NCBI GenBank assembly: GCA_017648225.1
Contig: JAGCJE010000179.1
Span: 1-10,887, forward strand
DNA from: Kiritimatiellia bacterium
Lineage (GTDB): Bacteria > Verrucomicrobiota > Kiritimatiellia > RFP12 > UBA1067
Direction of reading: 5' to 3'
DNA: 10,887 nt
Part shown: positions 1 to 6,219 of the stretch, in pieces
Position numbering within the stretch: the first letter of the stretch is position 1
Layout: each line of letters opens with the position of its first letter
Made by a program: the position numbers and the translations under genes
Notes under the pieces: generated by a model
What the model was told of the DNA's origin: nothing
What the model saw: the letters and a program-made list of their open reading frames with translations, nothing else
The model's database searches: none

Positions 1-741
1 GACGTCCAGCTTCAGAGCTCGAGAAGCGGCGGATCGGATTACGGCGGCGGTAGCCAGAGCGCGATTCTCGCTATCGTTGAACCGACCAACTTTAAGGAGC
101 AGGAAGTCGGCGTTATTCTCGATGTAACGCCCAGGCTTACCGACAACGGCAACCTGATCGATCTCCAGCTCAACACCAAGGTAATCGACGAGCCCACCTG
201 GAAGAACTACGGTATGCGCATTCCGTTTACCGGCAACTCTAGCTCGCTCGAGAATTTCCAGGGTGTCGGCGAAATCTTTACAGGCGTCATCAGCATCTTC
301 ACGCAGCTCGGAGCCAATCTGAGCGACGAGATCAAAGAGGCATTCGCCATCAAGGCTCTTGACTCGGCCGGTGCCGCACTTGATTCTCTTGGTAATCAGG
401 GCTCTGCTAATATGACGTATTACGATGCCCCGATGGAGCAGCCCTTCTTCCATATCCGTGAAATCGATTCGAAGGTTCTTGTATATCCTGGCGCTACAAT
501 CGTCATGGGTGGTCTCATTACCGAGCAGCGCAAGGCGATGGATGACAAGGTTCCCTTCCTTGGAGACATTCCTTTTATCGGTCGTCTCTTCCGCAGCCAT
601 TCGGAATATTCCTCCAAGCGCAATCTTCTTATCTTCTTGACCACGCGTCTTGTTGATGCTCACGGTCGTGAAGTTAAAATTTCCGCTAATAACGGGGGCG
701 ATGAAGCAGCAACCATTAAGCCTGCGCCTGAGAAAGAGTAA
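1..741 (+). CDS. Type II secretion / type IV pilus secretin, C-terminal part (5' end outside window)
   Basis: The frame is open from base 1 to the TAA at 739-741 and gives 246 residues with no start in view. Secretins form the outer-membrane channel for type IV pili or type II secretion. The clearest motif is VPFLGDIPFIGRLFRS at residues 184-199, followed by a KRNLLIFLT strand, the typical end of the secretin domain. Upstream, EQEVGVILDVTPRLTDNGN near residues 40-55 and DAPMEQPFFHIRE with YPGATIVMGGLI near residues 140-172 are further secretin-core strands. A stretch of about 60 residues between them (roughly 79-140), rich in Ala, Ser and Gly, looks like an enlarged lip or gate loop. The tail ATIKPAPEKE is probably disordered. 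The wording around DAPMEQPFF and MGGLITE resembles, from memory, the Amuc_1098-like secretins of Verrucomicrobiota; that assignment is tentative. Whether it serves pili or secretion cannot be decided without the upstream genes. Confidence 0.9.
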   Translation, partial: DVQLQSSRSGGSDYGGGSQSAILAIVEPTNFKEQEVGVILDVTPRLTDNGNLIDLQLNTKVIDEPTWKNYGMRIPFTGNSSSLENFQGVGEIFTGVISIFTQLGANLSDEIKEAFAIKALDSAGAALDSLGNQGSANMTYYDAPMEQPFFHIREIDSKVLVYPGATIVMGGLITEQRKAMDDKVPFLGDIPFIGRLFRSHSEYSSKRNLLIFLTTRLVDAHGREVKISANNGGDEAATIKPAPEKE

Positions 742-752
742 CTGATAATACA

Positions 753-1343
753 ATGAAAGTATGTATTACGGGAGGGATTGCTTCTGGCAAATCCCTCCTT
801 TCACATTATCTGAACGATTTAGGGGTCGCAACAGTTGACGCTGACGACATAGTTCATGAACTCATACCGCAAGAAGAGCGGGAGAGACTGAGAAGTATCG
901 TTTTTAAAAACCCAGAAGCCCGCAAGGAGCTTGAAGCGCGGATACACCCGCTCGTCCGCAAGAAAATTCTCTCCGCGATAGAAGGAGGCAGGAGTCAGGA
1001 GTCAGGATTTAGGTGTCAGGAGTCGGGGGTTAAAGGGGACTGTCCCCCTAACCTCTCCCTTCCCCCTATAGCAGTCATCCCGCTATTATTCGAGGTGCAA
1101 TGGGAGAAAGATTATGATATAATAATCTGCATCCTCTCCTCGCGCGAGAAGCAGATTGAGAGGATGATGTCTTTGCGCGGTTATACGCGCGAAGAAGCGG
1201 AAGCCCGACTCGCCGCCCAGATGGATCCGGCGATAAAGGCGGCGAAATCAGATTATGTGATTTTGAACGACTCCACCGATGAAGACTTAAAGGCGGAAGC
1301 CCGCAAGCTGGTCGACTATCTCGTTTCAAGGTCTCAAGCCTAA
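753..1343 (+). CDS. coaE: Dephospho-CoA kinase with an in-frame repeat-derived insert
   Basis: CoaE phosphorylates the 3'-hydroxyl of dephospho-CoA with ATP, the last step of coenzyme A synthesis, in the cytosol. Visible motifs are the P-loop GGIASGKS (residues 7-14), VDADDIVHEL (28-37), IHPLVRKKI (64-72), IPLLFE (109-114) and RLAAQM (152-157), all in the family order. The length of 196 residues is normal, but only because two differences cancel. About 15-20 residues usual between the DAD motif and the NPEARKELEARIHPL helix are missing. About 25 extra residues (roughly 79-105) sit between that helix and the IPLLFE strand. The extra stretch, GGRSQESGF followed by RCQESGVKGDC and a Pro-rich tail, is encoded by a heptamer tandem repeat and an adjacent inverted repeat. 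The gene starts 11 bases after the secretin stop with only a weak ribosome site (AAAGAG) and lies 15 bases before rho. The enzyme identity is secure; whether this copy is fully active is not shown. Confidence 0.93.
   Translation: MKVCITGGIASGKSLLSHYLNDLGVATVDADDIVHELIPQEERERLRSIVFKNPEARKELEARIHPLVRKKILSAIEGGRSQESGFRCQESGVKGDCPPNLSLPPIAVIPLLFEVQWEKDYDIIICILSSREKQIERMMSLRGYTREEAEARLAAQMDPAIKAAKSDYVILNDSTDEDLKAEARKLVDYLVSRSQA
989..1030 (+). repeat. Degenerate heptamer tandem repeat (CAGGAGT)n inside coaE
   Basis: Six contiguous 7-base units can be read: CAGGAGT, CAGGAGT, CAGGATT, TAGGTGT, CAGGAGT and CGGGGGT. The preceding 982-988 (AAGGAGG) may be a decayed seventh unit. The array is 42 bases, so it adds 14 codons without shifting the coaE frame, and gives two QESG peptides. 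A closely related array lies in uvrA at 10821-10855 in the same orientation. It resembles in style the short heptanucleotide tandem repeats reported from cyanobacteria, but no homology is claimed. Confidence 0.9.
1028..1053. repeat. Inverted repeat / hairpin with perfect GGGGAC-T-GTCCCC core inside coaE
   Basis: The core 1035-1047 is a perfect 6-base inverted repeat around one central T. Outside it, GGTTA (1028-1032) pairs with TAACC (1049-1053), separated from the core by a small asymmetric bulge (AA against C). The whole 26-base element would fold into a strong RNA hairpin in the coaE message. It directly follows the heptamer array, which ends at 1030 and overlaps it by three bases, so the two look like parts of one composite insert. 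It is inside coding sequence and has no U-tract, so it is not an intrinsic terminator. Confidence 0.75.
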
Positions 1344-1358
1344 AATAAAGGTAAAATT

Positions 1359-2909
1359 ATGTCCGAAGAATTAGACGTTTTCGCGATGAGCGCGAAACCG
1401 GCGAAACAGTCTCAGCCTCCTAAACCAGTTCCAGCCCCCCAGGCCAATCAGGGGGGTAAAAAGCAATTTCATAAAAATCATCATCCGCAGTTTCAGCGCA
1501 GAGAAAAACAGAATAATTCACCTATCCGCGGCGCGAACGGATCCGAGTCGGTGAATCCTCTTCTCAATGCACCCCTCCCACAGGAGCAGCGCGTCCAAGC
1601 TCAGGAGACGGCTTCCAATCCAAATCGTAATCCCGATCTCCCCGAATACCGCCTTGCGGACATTCAGATCTGGCCCGCTCAGCAGATTGTCGACTGTATG
1701 ATGCCCGGCGCGGATCCCGAGGAATTGGGTACGTATCGAAAGCATGAACTTATTTTTGCCGCCATCCGTTCATATCTCGCGAAGGGCGGGGCGGTTCTTG
1801 CAAGCGGGTGCCTCGAGATTATGCGCGAGGGCCATGGTTTTCTGCGCTCCGCAAAGAACAACTTTCTCGCCTGCCCCGAGGATGTTTTCGTCACTCAGCA
1901 GCAGATTCGTCGTCATGCTTTGAGAACGGGCGACATCATCGAGGGGCCGATTCGCGATCCGCGCGACCGCGACCGGTTTTTCTGTCTCGGGAACGTCAAC
2001 ACCGTAAACGGGAAAGAGCCTTCGGTAGCCGCCCGCGTAGTTCATTTTGAAAACCTGACGGCCACCTTCCCCACGAGACGCATCATTCTTGAGACCGATC
2101 CTAAGGAATATTCAACGCGCGTAATCGATCTGTTCACTCCGATAGGGTTCGGTCAGCGCGGTCTTATAATCGCGCCGCCGCGCGTGGGTAAGACGGTCCT
2201 TCTGCAGAAGATGGCGAACGCCATTTCGACGAACCACCCCGATGCGATGCTGATTATTCTTCTTATCGACGAGCGTCCCGAAGAAGTGACCGATATGCAG
2301 CGCAACACGAAGGCGATGGTTCTTTCGTCGACGTTTGATGAAGAGCCGCAGCATCACGTGAACGTCACCGAGATGGTCCTTGAGATGTCGAAGCGCCAGG
2401 TTGAAAACGGGCGTGACGTGATAATCCTTATGGACTCGATTACGCGAATGGCCCGTGCATACAATACGGTTCAGCCTCACTCCGGAAAGATCCTGACCGG
2501 CGGTGTCGACGCGCTCGCAATGCATCGCCCGAAGCGCTTCTTCGGCGCGGCGCGAAACATCGAAGGCGCAGGATCGCTTACAATCATCGCGACAGGTCTT
2601 GTGGATACGGGCTCGCGTATGGACGAGGTCATCTTTGAGGAGTTTAAAGGTACGGGCAATATGGAAATCGTACTCGACCGCTCCCTCGCCGACAAGCGAA
2701 TCTTCCCCGCGATCGACATTGAGAAGTCAGGAACCCGAAAGGAAGACCTCCTCTTGGATCCCGTCGAGCTCGAGAAGACCTGGGGCATGCGCCGCATACT
2801 TTCGCCCGCCGGCTCCGAGTCCGCGATGAAGAGCGTACTCAATTCGCTTAAGAAGACCCAGTCCAATCCCGAGTTCCTGTTCGCGCTTGATCTAAAAAAT
2901 CTCGGTTAA
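1359..2909 (+). CDS. rho: Transcription termination factor Rho
   Basis: Rho is the hexameric RNA-dependent ATPase that ends transcription at Rho-dependent sites. The order is complete: an extra N-terminal segment (about residues 1-93), the Rho N-terminal helical domain (about 97-142), the cold-shock-like RNA-binding domain (about 147-220, with EIMREGHGFLRS and LRTGDIIEG), and the RecA-like ATPase domain. The ATPase shows Walker A APPRVGKT (272-279), LLIDERPEEVTDMQR (301-315), Walker B VIILMDSITR (354-363), the Q-loop TGGVDALAMHRPKRFFGAARN region (380-400) and GTGNMEIVLDR with SGTRKEDLLL near the end (431-466). At 516 residues it is about 100 longer than E. coli Rho, and the excess is the Gln, Asn, Pro and Lys-rich N-terminus with no visible fold. 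The start at 1359 follows AAAGG at moderate spacing; an in-frame ATG at 1386 is a possible alternative. It lies 15 bases after coaE and 3 bases before the symporter. Confidence 0.97.
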   Translation: MSEELDVFAMSAKPAKQSQPPKPVPAPQANQGGKKQFHKNHHPQFQRREKQNNSPIRGANGSESVNPLLNAPLPQEQRVQAQETASNPNRNPDLPEYRLADIQIWPAQQIVDCMMPGADPEELGTYRKHELIFAAIRSYLAKGGAVLASGCLEIMREGHGFLRSAKNNFLACPEDVFVTQQQIRRHALRTGDIIEGPIRDPRDRDRFFCLGNVNTVNGKEPSVAARVVHFENLTATFPTRRIILETDPKEYSTRVIDLFTPIGFGQRGLIIAPPRVGKTVLLQKMANAISTNHPDAMLIILLIDERPEEVTDMQRNTKAMVLSSTFDEEPQHHVNVTEMVLEMSKRQVENGRDVIILMDSITRMARAYNTVQPHSGKILTGGVDALAMHRPKRFFGAARNIEGAGSLTIIATGLVDTGSRMDEVIFEEFKGTGNMEIVLDRSLADKRIFPAIDIEKSGTRKEDLLLDPVELEKTWGMRRILSPAGSESAMKSVLNSLKKTQSNPEFLFALDLKNLG

Positions 2910-2912
2910 GTT

Positions 2913-4199
2913 ATGGATAAGAAGAAGGCGCTTCTCTTTAGAATTCTAGCGGGGTTTCTTGGCGGATCCCTCCTTGGCTTGGGGCTCTCAAAATGGTGTT
3001 CTGCGGGAACCGTCTCCCGCATAATGCCTTTTGTCGAACCCTTCGGAGATATTCTCGTTTCGATGCTGAAGATGGTCGTCTATCCGATCATTCTCTTTTC
3101 GCTTATTTACGGCGCGGCGTCGATACCTTTGAAGAAGTCAGGACGAGTCGGCGGATTAGTAATGCTGTGGTATTTCGCCACGTCGCTTTTCGCGACGGTC
3201 TTCGGCGTTGCCCTCGCTTGGATTATGAATCCAAAGGTGGGCGGAGCTGAAAAGCTGGCCTCCGATTATATGGAGGGCGCCCAGAAAATAACTTCTTCCG
3301 AGGCTACGAATTCTTTCGGCGATTTTGTAGTCGGGATATTTCAAAATCCCTTCGCCGCTCTCGCCGAGGGGCAGTTTCTGCCGATCATCGTATTCGCGAT
3401 CGCGTTCGGTCTTGCCGCCCGCGCGATTATAGACGCCTCGGGGGAGCGCGCCGCGCCTGTGCGCGCTATGATAACGGCGGTTGACGGCGCACAGCAGGCG
3501 ATGTTCAAGTTGATTGACTGGGTGATGCTCTATTTTCCGATCGGCGTTTTTGCGCTTTCGCTCGCCAACTTCGCGCAGAACGGGACGCTGCTTTTCGGTC
3601 CTTACCTTCGCATTGCACTGTGTGTTATCGTTGGCGTCGCGGCGATGATGTTCGTGATCTATCCGCTCGCGATTCTTCTCTTCTGCCGGGAGAATCCCCT
3701 TAAGGCGTTCCGGAAAATTCGACCCGCTATGCTGACGGCGTTTGTAACCCGATCGTCCGCAGCGACGCTGCCCGTTTCGTTCAAGTCGATGGACGATCTC
3801 GGGGTGTCGCGTTCTCTGTCCAGCTTCTCGCTCCCGATGGGCGCGACGGTAAATATGGACGGTGTCTGCGTTCATCTTCCGGTGTTTGTGATTCTCGCAG
3901 CGAATATCTTCGGATATGATCTCACGTTCGCCCAGATTTCGATGCTCTGCCTTTCGATCATGTTCGCTTCGGTCGGAGCTGGCGGTATCCCCGGAGGTTC
4001 GGTTTTTCTCCTTTTCATGGTTCTTGAAGGTATGGGTCTTCAACCGGATCAGGTTTCACTTATAGTTGCGCTCGCGCTCGGGATCAATCCGATTCTCGAC
4101 ATGTTCGAGACGAGCTGCAACGTTACGGGCGACAACGTCTGCACTTACATCGTCGCGAAGAAAAACGGCATGGTTGACGAGAAAGGCGCGGCAGAGTGA
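2913..4199 (+). CDS. Dicarboxylate/amino acid:cation symporter (DAACS, glutamate-transporter fold)
   Basis: This is a secondary transporter of the inner membrane with the EAAT/GltPh fold, taking up an amino acid or dicarboxylate with Na+ or H+. Its 428 residues match the family size. The core signatures are present: the HP1 tip TRSSAAT (279-285), the TM7 cation motif NMDG (314-317), the HP2 tip ASVGAGGIPGG (352-362) and TM8 INPILDMFETSCNVTGD (391-407). By motif alignment to GltPh from memory, the Asp that holds the substrate amino group is kept (D396), as are the Thr, Asn and Asp at T400, N403 and D407. The TM8 Arg that recognises the acidic side chain is replaced by Glu (E399), and the Asp four residues before D396 is Asn (N392). 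SstT serine/threonine carriers also have an ET pair here, so a neutral substrate is plausible and glutamate is doubtful. The ATG lies 3 bases after the rho stop, and the stop overlaps the next start. Confidence 0.9.
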   Translation: MDKKKALLFRILAGFLGGSLLGLGLSKWCSAGTVSRIMPFVEPFGDILVSMLKMVVYPIILFSLIYGAASIPLKKSGRVGGLVMLWYFATSLFATVFGVALAWIMNPKVGGAEKLASDYMEGAQKITSSEATNSFGDFVVGIFQNPFAALAEGQFLPIIVFAIAFGLAARAIIDASGERAAPVRAMITAVDGAQQAMFKLIDWVMLYFPIGVFALSLANFAQNGTLLFGPYLRIALCVIVGVAAMMFVIYPLAILLFCRENPLKAFRKIRPAMLTAFVTRSSAATLPVSFKSMDDLGVSRSLSSFSLPMGATVNMDGVCVHLPVFVILAANIFGYDLTFAQISMLCLSIMFASVGAGGIPGGSVFLLFMVLEGMGLQPDQVSLIVALALGINPILDMFETSCNVTGDNVCTYIVAKKNGMVDEKGAAE

Positions 4200-5056
4200 A
4201 AATCTTGATTACCGGAGGAAAGGGGATGCTCGGGCGGACGCTTTGCGAGGCGTTTAAGAGCGATGAGGTTGTCGTTGCCGATCTTCCTGAATGCGATATC
4301 ACCGATCGATCCAGCATAGCGGCGTTTTTCGCCGAGGCGGATCCCGATGTCGTGATTCACGCCGCCGCGATGACGAATGTCGACGGATGTGAAACCGACA
4401 GCGCTCTTGCTTACAGGATTAACGAGGAGGGAACGCGCAACGTCGCGATAGTTTCCGCCGCGATGAACGCGCGTCTTATCGCGGTTTCGACCGACTATGT
4501 TTTTTCAGGTGAACTCGAAGAAGGGCGCGACGGGTGGAACGAGGATGATACGCCGCGTCCGCGCACGGTATACGGCGCGTCTAAATTCGCCGGCGAAGAG
4601 ATGATTCGTTCGCTTTATCCCGAGGCGGTTGTTTTAAGAATCGCGTGGCTCTATGGATCTGGCGGGCCGAGCTTCGTTCATACGATGGTAAAGCTTCTTT
4701 CCGCCGCCGGCGAACCCGTCAAGGTCGTGAACGACCAGTTCGGCAACCCTACGAGCGCCGAGGCCGTCGCCGAAGCGATCAGGTTTATTCTTTCGAAATC
4801 TTCTCTTGAAGGGACCGTACACGCGACGTGCGAGGGTACTGCGAGCTGGTACGATTTCGCGGCGGAACTCAAGAAACTTATGCCATCCTTAAAGCGCGAT
4901 CTGATTCCGTGTACCACCGCTGAGTTTCCGCGCCCGGCTCCGCGCCCTAAGAATTCCGCGCTTGAGAAACGCGTTCTTGCGCTTCTAGGTTATACGATGC
5001 CTGACTGGCGTTCGGCGCTCGCCGACTTTGTCGCATCCGAATTTCCAACCGTTTAA
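4196..5056 (+). CDS. rmlD: dTDP-4-dehydrorhamnose reductase-type SDR (RmlD/RfbD family)
   Basis: RmlD reduces dTDP-4-keto-L-rhamnose to dTDP-L-rhamnose with NAD(P)H, the last step of the rhamnose donor pathway for surface glycans. The 286 residues fit the family. Visible are the nucleotide-binding ITGGKGMLG (5-13), HAAAMTNVDGCE (55-66), STDYVFSG (98-105), catalytic YGASK (126-130, the YxxxK pair), VVNDQFGNPTSA (177-188) and PRPKNSALE (249-257), all typical RmlD landmarks. The start is GTG at 4196-4198, overlapping the symporter stop TGA at 4197-4199; this agrees with the family N-terminus MKILITGG and suggests translational coupling. The other rhamnose genes (rmlA, rmlB, rmlC) are not in the window, so a related keto-sugar reductase role is possible. 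It is followed after 14 bases by a Mur ligase, so an envelope role is a reasonable inference. Confidence 0.85.
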   Translation: MKILITGGKGMLGRTLCEAFKSDEVVVADLPECDITDRSSIAAFFAEADPDVVIHAAAMTNVDGCETDSALAYRINEEGTRNVAIVSAAMNARLIAVSTDYVFSGELEEGRDGWNEDDTPRPRTVYGASKFAGEEMIRSLYPEAVVLRIAWLYGSGGPSFVHTMVKLLSAAGEPVKVVNDQFGNPTSAEAVAEAIRFILSKSSLEGTVHATCEGTASWYDFAAELKKLMPSLKRDLIPCTTAEFPRPAPRPKNSALEKRVLALLGYTMPDWRSALADFVASEFPTV

Positions 5057-5061
5057 AAGGA
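5056..5061 (+). promoter_or_regulatory. Ribosome binding site deciding the GTG start of the Mur ligase
   Basis: AAAGGA lies 9 bases before GTG 5071, partly within and just after the stop of the upstream gene. It supports a real start at 5071 rather than a longer protein reaching back into the rmlD coding region, and therefore supports the view that the missing N-terminal domain is genuinely absent. Confidence 0.55.
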
Positions 5062-5070
5062 ATTATCGAA

Positions 5071-6177
5071 GTGAGAGTCTGGGGCATTACAGGAACGAAC
5101 GGTAAAACCACGACGACGTGGATTCTTTCCGAGTTTTTGAAATCGGCGTACGTTACGACTGTCGAGGTTGATACGCTCAAAAGAAAATTTTCCACCGGTT
5201 ACACGACGCCGCCTCTACCGGTGCTGAAATCGATCTTCGCCGAAATGGAGGAGTCGGGCGCGAAGGATTGCGTGATGGAGGTTTCTTCCCACGCGATTCA
5301 TCAGAACCGTACCGGCGACACCGTTTTTGCGGGCGGTGCGTTCACGAATCTTTCGCAGGATCATCTTGACTACCATAAGACGATGGATGAGTATTTTCGT
5401 GTAAAACTCTCATTCGCCGAAAAGATCGCTGCTACCTATTCTTCGAAGCCTACCGACGGACGGCGAGATATGCCGCCTTTTGTCGTCTGCCTCGACGGCG
5501 AGAACGGCGAGCGGATGCTCGAGGCCGTCGGGAAATTGCCGCTAAACGTGATTCCCGTTACGATTAAAAGGCCGCGCTACGATCTTTCGGCTCTTCAGCT
5601 TGTAGGCGACTACAATAAGTCGAATGTTCTTGTTGCTGCGGCGCTCGCGGAGGCGGCCGGCGTCGACCGCGAGGAAATCCAAAGAACCATCCCGCTTTTG
5701 ATGCCGCGTTGGGGGCGCTTAGAGTACGTTAAGTCCTCTTCGGCCGCGAAAGTCTATGTCGACTTCGCCCATACGCCCGACGGTCTTGAGAAAGTTCTCG
5801 AGGCGGCGAGGGGATTCACCGAGGGGCGGCTTTGGGTCGTTTTCGGCGCGGGCGGCGACAGAGATCCGATGAAGCGACCGCTGATGGGCGAAGTTACTGG
5901 CCGTCTTGCTGATGTCGTTGTCGTAACAAGCGACAATCCGAGGAGCGAAGAGCCTATGGCGATTATCGACGATATAATGAAGGGCGTCGCGTCTGGCGGT
6001 GAAGTTCATATCGAGGCCGATCGCGCTAAGGCGATAGAGCTCGCGCTAAACGAAGCCCAAGAGGGCGATGTGGTTCTCATCTGCGGTAAAGGTCATGAAA
6101 CGACCCAAGAGATAAAGGGCGTGAAGTATCCCTTCGACGACAGGGTGATTGTTAAGAACTTCACAAAAAAGCCATAA
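5071..6177 (+). CDS. murE: Short MurE-type Mur ligase lacking the N-terminal UDP-binding domain
   Basis: MurE adds meso-diaminopimelate (or Lys) to UDP-MurNAc-L-Ala-D-Glu in peptidoglycan synthesis. ATPase and C-terminal landmarks are intact: P-loop GTNGKTTTT (8-16), MEVSSHAI (69-76), TNLSQDHLDYH (92-102), the lysine normally carbamylated (K112 in FRVKLSF), DFAHTPDGLEK (231-241), GAGGDRDPMKRPLMG (259-273) and CGKGHETTQEIKG (338-350). DNPRSEEP (288-295) carries the DNPR box that marks diaminopimelate-type enzymes. At 368 residues it is about 120 shorter than E. coli MurE. The whole first domain, which holds the UDP moiety, is missing because the protein begins at the strand before the P-loop. 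About 40 residues of the central domain before GDYNKSNVL (179-187) are also absent. It may be a true minimal MurE, or a ligase for another substrate such as recycled peptides or a cell-wall-like precursor. Start GTG 5071, supported by AAAGGA. Confidence 0.8.
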   Translation: MRVWGITGTNGKTTTTWILSEFLKSAYVTTVEVDTLKRKFSTGYTTPPLPVLKSIFAEMEESGAKDCVMEVSSHAIHQNRTGDTVFAGGAFTNLSQDHLDYHKTMDEYFRVKLSFAEKIAATYSSKPTDGRRDMPPFVVCLDGENGERMLEAVGKLPLNVIPVTIKRPRYDLSALQLVGDYNKSNVLVAAALAEAAGVDREEIQRTIPLLMPRWGRLEYVKSSSAAKVYVDFAHTPDGLEKVLEAARGFTEGRLWVVFGAGGDRDPMKRPLMGEVTGRLADVVVVTSDNPRSEEPMAIIDDIMKGVASGGEVHIEADRAKAIELALNEAQEGDVVLICGKGHETTQEIKGVKYPFDDRVIVKNFTKKP

Positions 6178-6189
6178 AGATGGTATAAT
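6160..6189 (+). promoter_or_regulatory. Sigma70-like promoter with extended -10 driving the glycosyltransferase genes
   Basis: TTCACA (6160-6165) matches the -35 consensus at five of six positions. After an 18-base spacer comes TATAAT (6184-6189), a perfect -10, preceded by TG at 6181-6182, the extended -10 form. The -35 overlaps the last codons of the Mur ligase; the -10 is in the 42-base gap. Transcription would start near 6196, leaving a leader of about 24 bases before ATG 6220. The gap has no terminator-like hairpin, so read-through from upstream is also possible. Confidence 0.65.
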
Positions 6190-6219
6190 GTGATGTGAGT
6201 GAAAGGTTTTTGCCGATAA

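Noticed and set aside
989..1030. CRISPR-like array
   Set aside because: The units are 7 bases, contiguous and without spacers, and are inside an open coding frame.
1035..1047. Intrinsic terminator in coaE
   Set aside because: Strong hairpin but followed by C/T-rich sequence with no T-run, and coding continues through it.
753..1343. coaE as a pseudogene disrupted by the repeat
   Set aside because: The frame is intact across the insert, and all motifs on both sides are present in the right order.
3156..4043. Long open frame on the minus strand opposite the symporter (295 codons)
   Set aside because: Its translation is packed with Arg, His, Glu and Asn, has no domain motif and no ribosome site, and lies wholly against a clear transporter gene. 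It is a shadow of codon bias.
5071..5100. Missing MurE first domain explained by a misplaced start
   Set aside because: The upstream bases are the rmlD coding end in another frame, and AAAGGA at correct spacing supports GTG 5071.
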